Assembly (NCBI GenBank): GCA_964614535.1 | Contig: CAZTOZ010000027.1 | Location: 1 to 43,092, forward strand | Length of the DNA: 43,092 nucleotides | Source: JALSHZ01 sp964614535 | GTDB lineage: Bacteria > Pseudomonadota > Gammaproteobacteria > UWMA-0217 | Direction: 5' to 3' | Shown: piece by piece, positions 34,171-40,360 of the stretch | Numbering within the stretch: position 1 is the first letter of the stretch | Layout: every line of letters starts with the position of its first letter | The notes under the pieces: model-generated | Told to the model about the DNA's origin: nothing | Databases searched by the model: none | Seen by the model: the letters and a program-made list of their open reading frames with translations, nothing else | Translations under genes and position numbers: made by a program

Positions 34171-34187
34171 CGGCACGCCGTTTGCAT
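34171..34187 (+). promoter_or_regulatory. Sigma-54 promoter of the Hsp20 operon
   Basis: CGGCACGCCGTTTGCAT has GG (34172-34173), 10 bp, GC (34184-34185), the diagnostic -24/-12 spacing, within GGCACG-N4-TTGCA. The consensus is TGGCACG-N4-TTGC[A/T], so only the first T differs. Transcription would start near 34197. The Hsp20 start codon is 51 bp after the GC. Confidence 0.8.
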
Positions 34188-34235
34188 ATATCGGAGCAGA
34201 GAAAATCGAAAACCGGAAAAAGGAGGTGAAGCGAT

Positions 34236-34679
34236 ATGCTGGATGTCATCAGCCATATTGAACAGGATCTTTTTTCCCGCTTTGCGCGGATGCAGGAAGA
34301 GATGGAGCGTTTCTTCGCTGGCGTGCCCGAAGTGGCCGGCATTCGTTCGGCGGCGGTGGGCACCTATCCGGCGGTGAATATCGCGGCTTCGCCGGAGCAG
34401 GTGGATGTCTTCGTCTTTGCATCCGGCCTCGATCCGGAGAAGCTGGAGGTATCGTTGCAGCAGAATCTGCTGACCATCGCCGGCGAGCGTAGGGCCGAAG
34501 TGCCGGAAGGCGCGCAGGTCTATCGCCGTGAACGCTTCAATGGCAGCTTCCGCCGCGTCATGACGCTGCCGGAAGATGTCGATCCCGATCAGGTGGAGGC
34601 CAATTACAAGGACGGCGTCCTGCATGTGGTGGTCAAGCGCAGGGAAGAGTCGCGTCCGCGCAAGATCGAGATTCACTGA
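34236..34679 (+). CDS. Small heat-shock protein Hsp20, first copy
   Basis: A 147-residue alpha-crystallin chaperone that binds unfolding proteins. The N-terminal arm (about 45 residues, HIEQDLFSRFARMQEEMERF) is followed by the alpha-crystallin domain: VDVFVFASGLDPEKLEVSLQ, NLLTIAGERR, RFNGSFRRVMTLPEDVDPD, ANYKDGVLHVVVKR. The IEI motif needed for oligomers is at the very end (KIEIH). AAGGAGGTGA, close to the ideal ribosome-binding sequence, lies 6 bp before the ATG. It is first in an operon driven by the sigma-54 promoter; the second Hsp20 follows after 27 bp. Confidence 0.95.
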   Translation: MLDVISHIEQDLFSRFARMQEEMERFFAGVPEVAGIRSAAVGTYPAVNIAASPEQVDVFVFASGLDPEKLEVSLQQNLLTIAGERRAEVPEGAQVYRRERFNGSFRRVMTLPEDVDPDQVEANYKDGVLHVVVKRREESRPRKIEIH

Positions 34680-34706
34680 CGACAGAGAATTGAGGAGGGA
34701 GAAGAG

Positions 34707-35117
34707 ATGACGCAGAGCAAAGAAGTCAGCAAAGTGGAAAACCGCGAAGTACAGGCGCAGCAGCCCGAGCCTCGTCGCCGTGATGTCTGGCTGCGTCCGC
34801 CCGTGGATATCTGGGAGGACGACAAGGGCATCACCGTCAAGGCCGATCTGCCCGGCGTTTCTCCCGAGCGGCTGGACATCGAAGTGGACGGCAACAACCT
34901 GGTGATCGAAGGGGAAGTGGAAGTGCCGATGAGCGAAGGCATGGAAGCGCTCTATGCCGACGTCAACGTCACCCGCTTTCGCCGCAGTTTCACGCTCAGC
35001 AGTGAGCTGGAGACTGACAATATCGATGCCCAGCTGAAAAATGGCGAGCTGACGCTGCGGCTGCCGAAAAAGGCCGAGCTGCAACCGCGCAAGATCGAGG
35101 TGAAGGTCGCGGCCTAG
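34707..35117 (+). CDS. Small heat-shock protein Hsp20, second copy
   Basis: A 136-residue alpha-crystallin protein different from the first copy. The N-terminal arm is short and charged, with VWLRPPVDIWEDDKGITVKA opening the domain. LPGVSPERLDIEVDGNNLVI and DVNVTRFRRSFTLSSELETD follow, then AQLKNGELTLRLPKKAE. The tail has KIEVKVAA as a weak I-x-V motif. GAGGAGGGAGAAG precedes the ATG. The pair of unlike Hsp20 proteins may form mixed oligomers, as seen for other bacterial pairs. Confidence 0.95.
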   Translation: MTQSKEVSKVENREVQAQQPEPRRRDVWLRPPVDIWEDDKGITVKADLPGVSPERLDIEVDGNNLVIEGEVEVPMSEGMEALYADVNVTRFRRSFTLSSELETDNIDAQLKNGELTLRLPKKAELQPRKIEVKVAA

Positions 35118-35171
35118 GTTGCCATGGCCGTGACGCGCCCGTCGATGGAGAAGGCGGGCGGCGATCGGTCG

Positions 35172-35236
35172 AAGCCTGGCGTTTCCCCCGTCGTGGTTGA
35201 CGACGACGGGGAGGGGCGTCAGGCTTTCTGTTTTTT
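35172..35236 (+). terminator. Intrinsic terminator after the Hsp20 pair
   Basis: AAGCCTGGCG pairs with CGTCAGGCTT outside an inner CCCCGTCGT / ACGACGGGG stem, followed by TTTCTGTTTTTT. It ends the Hsp20 pair 55 bp after the stop codon. The PsiE-like gene begins just after, so some read-through is possible. Confidence 0.85.
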
Positions 35237-35272
35237 GGGGCTGTTGAACGCAAAGCAGGGGTACCAAGCACG

Positions 35273-35740
35273 ATGACCGATATCGACAAACGCGACTGCC
35301 GGCCGCAGACGGATACCCGGCGCTACTGGAGCGTGATGACGTTTGCCGAGCGTTTCGAACACGTCGTGGCGCTGATATTGAGTTTCGTCATCGGTGTCAT
35401 CGTGCTGGTGGCCCTGTGGCGCCTGATCCATCAGGTGTTCACGCTGCTGGTGCTCGGTGTGCTGGATCCGCTCGATCACAAGGTGTTCCAGGCGGTGTTC
35501 GGGATGATCATGACACTGTTGATCGCGATGGAGTTCAAGCACTCCATCCTCAAGGTGCTGGAGCGAAAAAGTCACATCATCCAGGTTCGCACGGTGATTC
35601 TCATTGCCCAGCTTGCGTTGGCGAGAAAATTCATCATCCTCGATTTCGCCACCACCAGCGCCGCCAAGCTGGCCGCGCTGGGTTTTGCCGTGCTGGTGCT
35701 TGGCGCCGTCTACTATCTCCTCTCGCGCGAGCCGGGGTGA
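35273..35740 (+). CDS. PsiE-like membrane protein
   Basis: The 155-residue protein matches the phosphate-starvation-inducible PsiE family: four hydrophobic segments, beginning FEHVVALILSFVIGVIVLVAL, with VLDPLDHKVFQAVFGMIMTLLI and LERKSHIIQVRTVILIAQLALARKFII between. PsiE-family genes occur beside Hsp20 and YfdX genes in the transmissible locus of stress tolerance of enterobacteria. No strong promoter is seen; it may be transcribed by read-through. Confidence 0.85.
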   Translation: MTDIDKRDCRPQTDTRRYWSVMTFAERFEHVVALILSFVIGVIVLVALWRLIHQVFTLLVLGVLDPLDHKVFQAVFGMIMTLLIAMEFKHSILKVLERKSHIIQVRTVILIAQLALARKFIILDFATTSAAKLAALGFAVLVLGAVYYLLSREPG

Positions 35741-35754
35741 CCGTCTTTGCATCA

Positions 35755-35801
35755 GGCCATTCTGGCCGTTCCGGCTCCCTTCGTACCGGCCATGATGGCC
35801 G
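35755..35801 (+). promoter_or_regulatory. Paired palindromic sites upstream of the yfdX promoter
   Basis: GGCCA-TTC-TGGCC (35755-35767) and CGGCCA-TGA-TGGCCG (35787-35801) have the same core as the Hsp20 promoter sites and lie 33 bp apart centre to centre. Their centres are 349 and 316 bp upstream of the -24 GG at 36110. Subtracting 207 bp for the inserted hairpin element gives 142 and 109 bp, against 142 and 110 bp at the Hsp20 promoter. Confidence 0.6.
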
Positions 35802-35849
35802 CGTTGCAGTGGGCCTCTGTCGTTGCGCATCCTGGATTTTCTTCGATAA

Positions 35850-36056
35850 CCCGAATATTTCATGAGTATGCGGGATTTTGGGGGAATCTCGGCGAGGCCG
35901 TTGGCTCGATTCACCGAAAAGCATGGCCGTCGCCATGGTTGCAGGTGAATCGGGCAAAATGGCCGCTGAGATTTTTCCAAAGACCGCATGGGGATACGGG
36001 GGGTGCTTCGCGCCTTGGAAATATCCAGGGATTGTTCTGGAAATCATGGCGTTATG
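35850..36056 (+). repeat. MITE-like imperfect palindrome, copy 2
   Basis: About 207 bp matching 16403-16606 in inverted orientation. The centre is GATTCACC (35908-35915), CATGGC-CGTC-GCCATG (35922-35937), GGTGAATC (35944-35951). Pairing continues outward to ATGCGG-type ends near 35868 and 35990. The outermost CCCGAATATTTC and GGAAATATCC-AGGG are inverted repeats. A side hairpin lies at 36000-36014. It carries no transposase gene, so it would need one in trans. Ends are estimated from the comparison of the two copies. Confidence 0.85.
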
Positions 36057-36107
36057 AATGTATCCGGCATTTTATTGAAAGGGTCGGGGCGGCGCGCTTT
36101 TTCACGG

Positions 36108-36124
36108 TTGGCACGTTTTTCGCT
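36108..36124 (+). promoter_or_regulatory. Sigma-54 promoter of yfdX
   Basis: TTGGCACGTTTTTCGCT has GG (36110-36111), 10 bp, GC (36122-36123). The -24 part is a perfect TTGGCACG; the -12 part is TCGC instead of TTGC. Transcription would start near 36135. The GC is 50 bp from the start codon, against 51 at the Hsp20 promoter. Confidence 0.75.
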
Positions 36125-36172
36125 GGATGTCGTGTACCGATACATTCAGTGAAACCCAAGGAGATGACAACG

Positions 36173-37090
36173 ATGAAAAAGCTTGATTGGAAACCGTTCT
36201 GTCTGGCGCTGTCTGCGTTGACGCTGGCGCTGTCGGGCCCGGCCTGGGCCGAGGAGGCCAAGTCGTCGATGCCGACGGAGCCGCAGCAGCAGTCGGCGGA
36301 GACGCAGTCGGTCCAGGGTGACGTGGACAAGGCCTCCGCCGCCAAGGAAGCGGAGAAGCGCAAGGCGGTGCTAGAGGACGCGATTGCCGCCATCGAGCAG
36401 ACCCGCAAGGCGCTGGTGGCGCTGGAGGAGAACAAGCCGAAAGAGGCGCTCGAGGCGCTGGAGGTGGCCACCGGCAAGCTCGAGTTGCTGCTGGCCCGTG
36501 ACCCGAAGCTGGCGCTGGCGCCGATCGGTGTCGAGGTGCGGACCTACGATCTGCTGGCGCGGCCCGAGACCGTGAAGGCGGTGGTGAAGGAGGCCGAGGA
36601 CTACCTCGAGGATGGCGAAGTGCAGAAGGCTCGCCACTTGCTTGGCAATCTCGCCAGCGAAATCGTCTTCACCACCACCAGCATTCCGTTGGCCACCTAT
36701 CCCGATGCGATCAAGGCGATCTCGCCGCTGATCGATGCCGGCAAGATCGAGGAGGCCAAGACGGCGCTCAAGGCGGCGCTCAATACGCTGGTCATCACCG
36801 ACGACATCGTTCCGTTGCCGGTGCTGCGGGCCGAATACATGCTGGCCGCGGCCAAGGCGTTGTCGGAAAACATGGAGCGCAGCGACGAGGACAACCAGCT
36901 GTTGGCGCGTTTGCTCAAGAGTGCCCGCATCCAGTTGCAATTGGCCGAGGCGCTGGGATATGGCAACAAGAAGCTGTTCAAGCCGATGTACAAGGAGATC
37001 GACAAGATCGAGGAGAAATCTGCCGGTGGCAAGGGCGGCAAGGGTTGGTTCGACGAGCTGGAAAAGCAGTTCAGCGAACTGATGTCGTAA
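36173..37090 (+). CDS. YfdX family periplasmic stress protein
   Basis: The 305-residue protein has a signal peptide (FCLALSALTLALSGPAWA, cleaved before EEAK), a low-complexity stretch rich in Gln and Ser, and a helical YfdX domain. Examples are AIAAIEQTRKALVALEEN, LARDPKLALAPIGVEV, TTSIPLATYPDAIKAISPLI and LPVLRAEYMLAAAKAL. YfdX proteins are acid/heat stress chaperones of the periplasm and part of the enterobacterial stress-tolerance locus. Start at 36173: AAGGAG at 36158-36163 is 9 bp upstream; an ATG at 36164 is too close to it. Confidence 0.92.
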   Translation: MKKLDWKPFCLALSALTLALSGPAWAEEAKSSMPTEPQQQSAETQSVQGDVDKASAAKEAEKRKAVLEDAIAAIEQTRKALVALEENKPKEALEALEVATGKLELLLARDPKLALAPIGVEVRTYDLLARPETVKAVVKEAEDYLEDGEVQKARHLLGNLASEIVFTTTSIPLATYPDAIKAISPLIDAGKIEEAKTALKAALNTLVITDDIVPLPVLRAEYMLAAAKALSENMERSDEDNQLLARLLKSARIQLQLAEALGYGNKKLFKPMYKEIDKIEEKSAGGKGGKGWFDELEKQFSELMS

Positions 37091-37161
37091 TCGATATCTC
37101 AGTGAAACGACCATCGCCATTGAAAACGTGCGGGATCGACCGCAAGTTGGATGGCAGAAGA

Positions 37162-37188
37162 CGAAAGGCCAGTCTGACTGGCCTTTCG
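37162..37188 (+). terminator. Terminator-like hairpin after yfdX
   Basis: GAAAGGCCAGT-CTG-ACTGGCCTTTC is a perfect 11-bp stem followed by GATTGTT. It lies 72 bp after the yfdX stop and probably ends or limits that transcript before the third Hsp20 gene. Confidence 0.75.
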
Positions 37189-37251
37189 ATTGTTGGCGAT
37201 CGGCCCCGGAACCGATGAGGCGGGGACGATGATGATTGCAGGAGGTGGAAA

Positions 37252-37749
37252 ATGACGGCGTTACATCCATTGAGACAGGGGCTCCAGGAGGTCTGGGGCA
37301 GTGTGCGAGAGGGCTGGCAACGGCTCTATCAGCGGGCCGCCGGTGCCGTGACGCGATTTTCGCCGGGCAAGAAGACCCGCGCGCTGGCCACGCCGGCGAT
37401 GGCGGATCGCAGTGCCGGCTGGGGCGTGCTGGCTGCCGAGGTCTATGACGATGACGACTCGGTGATCGTCCGGGTGGAGGTGCCCGGCCTCAAGAAGGGT
37501 GATTTCGATATCGAGGTGGTGGACGACTATCTCGTGATCCGCGGTGAGAAGCGTTACGCCACGGAGCGGAACGAAGGCCGTTACCATATTTCCGAATGCG
37601 CCTACGGGGTTTTCGAGCGGGCCATCCCGCTGCCGGCGGAGGTGGATCCGTCGGGCGCCAAGGCACGCTACAAGCGCGGCGTGCTGAAAGTGAAGCTCCC
37701 CAAGACCGCCCGATCGCGTCGCAAACGCATCACGGTCAACGTCGCATGA
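37252..37749 (+). CDS. Small heat-shock protein Hsp20, third copy
   Basis: The 165-residue protein has a long basic N-terminal arm (about 60 residues, EVWGSVREGWQRLYQRAAGA) before its alpha-crystallin domain. The domain reads LAAEVYDDDDSVIVRVEVPG, KKGDFDIEVVDDYLVIRGEK, then ECAYGVFERAIPLPAEVDPS and ARYKRGVLKVKLPK. The tail has RITVNV. The ribosome-binding site AGGAGGTGG is 4 bp before the ATG. I found no sigma-54 promoter here with correct spacing; its promoter is unknown, so it may share read-through from yfdX. Confidence 0.93.
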   Translation: MTALHPLRQGLQEVWGSVREGWQRLYQRAAGAVTRFSPGKKTRALATPAMADRSAGWGVLAAEVYDDDDSVIVRVEVPGLKKGDFDIEVVDDYLVIRGEKRYATERNEGRYHISECAYGVFERAIPLPAEVDPSGAKARYKRGVLKVKLPKTARSRRKRITVNVA

Positions 37750-37773
37750 GGGCCTGGCCCCCGATTCGTGGCA

Positions 37774-37808
37774 CCATGTCGGGGTGTCAGCGGTTCACCC
37801 GACAATGG
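37774..37808 (+). other. Intercistronic hairpin between Hsp20 and the HPF-like gene
   Basis: CCATGTCGGGGTG (37774-37786) pairs with CACCCGACAATGG (37796-37808) over 11-12 bp with a bulge on each side. There is no T-run. It may be a processing or attenuation element within the operon rather than a terminator. Confidence 0.55.
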
Positions 37809-37846
37809 TCGTTGCCGGGACAATTCCTGAAAGGAGGTGAAGAACA

Positions 37847-38923
37847 ATGAAAGTAAGAACGGGTTTTCAGGGCATGTCGTCCAAAGAGGGCGAGGGTGTC
37901 CACGAGCTGGTCTCGGCATGGGTGGAGAAGCATCTGGAGCCGATCATGCGGGGCGTCGGCTATGCCGAGAGCGAACTGGCGGTCAATATCGCCAAACGAA
38001 AGAAGGGGGCGCGAAAATTCCATGTCAAGCTCCACATGCATGTACCGCCAAAGAAGATCGTCGCCGCCCACGCCCGGGCCGATGAACTGCGCCCGGCCAT
38101 CGATGAGGCGCTGGGGCGTCTGCTGCGGGAGGTGCGCAAGCACGTTTCTCGGGTACGCCATCAGGAGGCCTACAAGCGCAAGGCGCGTCGTACCCGCTTG
38201 CGCGAGCTGAAGGCAAAGTTGGCCGCGATGCCGGCGGAAATCGTCACCGAGGCGACCGGCGGCATAGAGAAACTGTTGCCGCGACTGGAAAAGGCGGTGC
38301 GTCGGGAACTGACCTATCTTCGCAGCCAGGGGGATCTGCCGCCGGACTATCCGACGGTGGATGATGTGATCGACGAGGTGGTCGCCGCGGTCAAGAGCGA
38401 ATGGTCCGAAGGCGCCGATGCCGAGGCGGTCTATCTGAAGCTGCTCAAGGCGATGCATGAAGTGCTCGACCGGGAGGTGCGCAACAGCCGTGTCTTTGGC
38501 GAGATGGAATCGCTCGAGGCGCCGCCGGCGGCCGATGCCGAGGATCAGGCCGAGGCGATGGTCGAAGAGGAGATCGCGGAATTCTGGCAGCCCGACGAAT
38601 TGCTGAGGCTCGAGGATGTCGTCGAAGACGAGGCGTCGCCGGAGCCGGAGGCGGTACTGGAGGAAGAGGAGACCGCTCCGGAGGTACAGTACACGCTGGT
38701 GGTGATGCGCGAATTGCCGATCCAGTGGCGGCGCGCGCTGATGTTGCAGACCTTCGAGCAGCTTGCCGCGCAGCAGATGGCGGAGATCTTCGGCGAGGAG
38801 GCGGCGACCGTTTCGGCTTGGCTGGATGCGGCCAACCGTTTCCTCGATGCGCGCATGCGCGATGCGGGTTTCGATCTCGGCAACGGTCACGCATCGGCGC
38901 GCCTGATACAGCCGTCGAAGTAG
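37847..38923 (+). CDS. HPF/RaiA-like ribosome factor fused to sigma-70-like domains
   Basis: The 358-residue protein is unusual. Residues 15-105 read like an S30AE hibernation-factor domain (VHELVSAWVEKHLEPIM, ELAVNIAKRKKGARKFHVKL, HARADELRPAIDEALGRLLRE). Residues about 145-215 (KAVRRELTYLRSQGDLPPDY, DDVIDEVVAAV) recall sigma region 2. An acidic linker follows. Residues 287-338 (RELPIQWRRALMLQTFEQLA, MAEIFGEEAATVSAWLDAAN) recall sigma region 4, a helix-turn-helix. AAAGGAGGTGA precedes the ATG. It may bind the ribosome, RNA polymerase or both. The domain assignments are from pattern memory. Confidence 0.7.
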   Translation: MKVRTGFQGMSSKEGEGVHELVSAWVEKHLEPIMRGVGYAESELAVNIAKRKKGARKFHVKLHMHVPPKKIVAAHARADELRPAIDEALGRLLREVRKHVSRVRHQEAYKRKARRTRLRELKAKLAAMPAEIVTEATGGIEKLLPRLEKAVRRELTYLRSQGDLPPDYPTVDDVIDEVVAAVKSEWSEGADAEAVYLKLLKAMHEVLDREVRNSRVFGEMESLEAPPAADAEDQAEAMVEEEIAEFWQPDELLRLEDVVEDEASPEPEAVLEEEETAPEVQYTLVVMRELPIQWRRALMLQTFEQLAAQQMAEIFGEEAATVSAWLDAANRFLDARMRDAGFDLGNGHASARLIQPSK

Positions 38924-38943
38924 CCGTCTGACGACATGCCGGC

Positions 38944-38963
38944 CGGGCAAGGGGCCTTGCCCG
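38944..38963 (+). other. Intercistronic palindrome before cbpA
   Basis: CGGGCAAGG-GG-CCTTGCCCG is a perfect 9-bp stem with a 2-base loop, 20 bp after the HPF-like gene stop and 31 bp before cbpA. With no T-run it is more likely a stabilising or processing hairpin than a terminator. Confidence 0.55.
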
Positions 38964-38994
38964 TGGCGGGCCAGAAGAAACGAAGCGGACCAAT

Positions 38995-39963
38995 ATGGAA
39001 TTCAAAGACTATTACGACATCATGGGCGTCAGCAAAGACGCGACCCAGGATGAGATCAAACGCGCCTACCGTAAGCTGGCGCGGAAATACCATCCCGACG
39101 TCAGCAAGGAGCCGGATGCCGAACAGCGTTTCAAGGAGGTGGGTGAAGCCTACGAAGTGCTGAAAGACCCGGAAAAACGGGCTGCCTACGACCAGCTCGG
39201 CGCCAACTGGCAGGCGGGGCAGGATTTTCAGCCACCGCCGGACTGGGACTCCGGCTTCGAGTTCACCGGTGGCGGCTACACCGGCGCCAGTGCAGAGGAT
39301 TTCAGCGACTTCTTCGAGACGCTGTTCGGCCGGGGCGGTTTCAGCGCCCGGGGTGGAGCCTATGCCGGCGCTGGCGCGCAACGGGATTTTTCGATGCGCG
39401 GCCAGGACACCCATGCCAAGATACTGATCGATCTGGAGGATGCCTATCACGGCGCGACGCGAACGATCACGCTGAAACACTCCGAGATCGGTCCCGACGG
39501 CCGCCCGCAGATCAAGGAGCGAACGCTCAACGTGCGCATTCCGAAAGGCATCCGCGAAGGGCAGCAGATCCGATTGGCAGGTCAGGGCGGGGCCGGCATC
39601 GGCAGCGGGGCGGCCGGTGACCTCTACCTGGAGGTGGCATTCCGGCCACATCCGCTCTATCACGTCGAGGGGCGCGATGTCTATCTCGATCTGCCGCTGG
39701 CGCCGTGGGAGGCGGCACTGGGCGCCAAGGTGAAGGTGCCGACACCCACCGGCAGCCTCGACGTCAGGATTCCGCCCGACTCGCAGGCCGGGCGCAAGCT
39801 GCGGCTCAAAGGGCGCGGCATTCCCGGCAAGCAGCCGGGGGATTTCTACGTGGTGCTGAAAATTGCACTGCCGCCGGCCGATGGCGAGGCCGCGAAACAG
39901 GCGTACGAATCATTCCGCGATGCGTTTGCCACTTTCAACCCGCGTTCGAGCCTGGGAGGGTAG
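38995..39963 (+). CDS. cbpA: CbpA, DnaJ-family co-chaperone
   Basis: CbpA is a class B J-protein that stimulates DnaK and also binds DNA. The 322-residue protein has the J-domain (DYYDIMGVSKDATQDEIKRA, then HPD in KYHPDVSKEPDAEQRFK), a Gly/Phe-rich linker (DSGFEFTGGGYTGASAED) and two beta-barrel C-terminal domains (ITLKHSEIGPDGRPQIKERT, KVKVPTPTGSLDVRIPPDSQ). No zinc-finger cysteines are present, which separates it from DnaJ. It is followed by cbpM after 6 bp, the usual pair. Confidence 0.95.
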   Translation: MEFKDYYDIMGVSKDATQDEIKRAYRKLARKYHPDVSKEPDAEQRFKEVGEAYEVLKDPEKRAAYDQLGANWQAGQDFQPPPDWDSGFEFTGGGYTGASAEDFSDFFETLFGRGGFSARGGAYAGAGAQRDFSMRGQDTHAKILIDLEDAYHGATRTITLKHSEIGPDGRPQIKERTLNVRIPKGIREGQQIRLAGQGGAGIGSGAAGDLYLEVAFRPHPLYHVEGRDVYLDLPLAPWEAALGAKVKVPTPTGSLDVRIPPDSQAGRKLRLKGRGIPGKQPGDFYVVLKIALPPADGEAAKQAYESFRDAFATFNPRSSLGG

Positions 39964-39969
39964 AACAGC

Positions 39970-40284
39970 ATGAGCAACGAAATGATGAAGCTGCTGACGG
40001 GCGAACTCTTCGAGGATGATGCCGAGCTGACGCTCGGCGAGCTGTGTCGCCTGTGCCGCCTGCCGGCCGAGCGCGTCATCGAGCTGGTCGAGGAGGGGGT
40101 CATCGAACCCATTGGCCGTGAACCGGCCAGCTGGCATTTCCGGGCTGTCAGCGTTCGACGTGTACGCTGCGCCCAACGCTTGGAGCAGGATCTGGGCGTC
40201 AATGCCGCCGGTGCGGCGCTGGCGCTCGATCTGCTCGATGAGCTACGGGCCCTGCGGGCGCGGTTGGCGCGATTCGAACGCTGA
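39970..40284 (+). CDS. cbpM: CbpM, modulator of CbpA
   Basis: CbpM binds the CbpA J-domain and blocks its action on DnaK and DNA. The 104-residue protein has a MerR-like helical pattern: LGELCRLCRLPAERVIELVE, then EEGVIEPIGREPASWHFRAV, RRVRCAQRLEQDLGVNAAGA and ALALDLLDELRALRARLARF. This matches the family in length and motif order. It is translated from an ATG 6 bp after cbpA. Confidence 0.92.
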   Translation: MSNEMMKLLTGELFEDDAELTLGELCRLCRLPAERVIELVEEGVIEPIGREPASWHFRAVSVRRVRCAQRLEQDLGVNAAGAALALDLLDELRALRARLARFER

Positions 40285-40360
40285 GCGGTTGTTACCGCCC
40301 GGCCAGATGGTGGGAAAGCGGCCGGTGCGTTTTCCCCGCCGCTCTGGTAGTGTCGGTCGC

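Larger units (their letters stand above)
35741..36172 (+). other. Intergenic region upstream of yfdX
   Basis: This 432-bp stretch has no real gene, although one reading frame stays open through it into yfdX. From left to right it holds the two GGCCA-N3-TGGCC sites, the MITE-like element (copy 2), the sigma-54 promoter and a 50-bp leader with an AAGGAG ribosome-binding site. Confidence 0.8.

Noticed and set aside
35747..36172. A long N-terminal extension of YfdX, reading through the intergenic region.
   Set aside because: It is a translation of the hairpin element. The true start has an AAGGAG and a signal peptide at 36173, and the sigma-54 promoter lies inside the extension.
37200..37251. 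A sigma-54 promoter for the third Hsp20 gene (GGGGACGATGATGATTGC).
   Set aside because: GG and GC are not 10 bp apart; the spacing is 12 or more, so it fails the strict -24/-12 rule.
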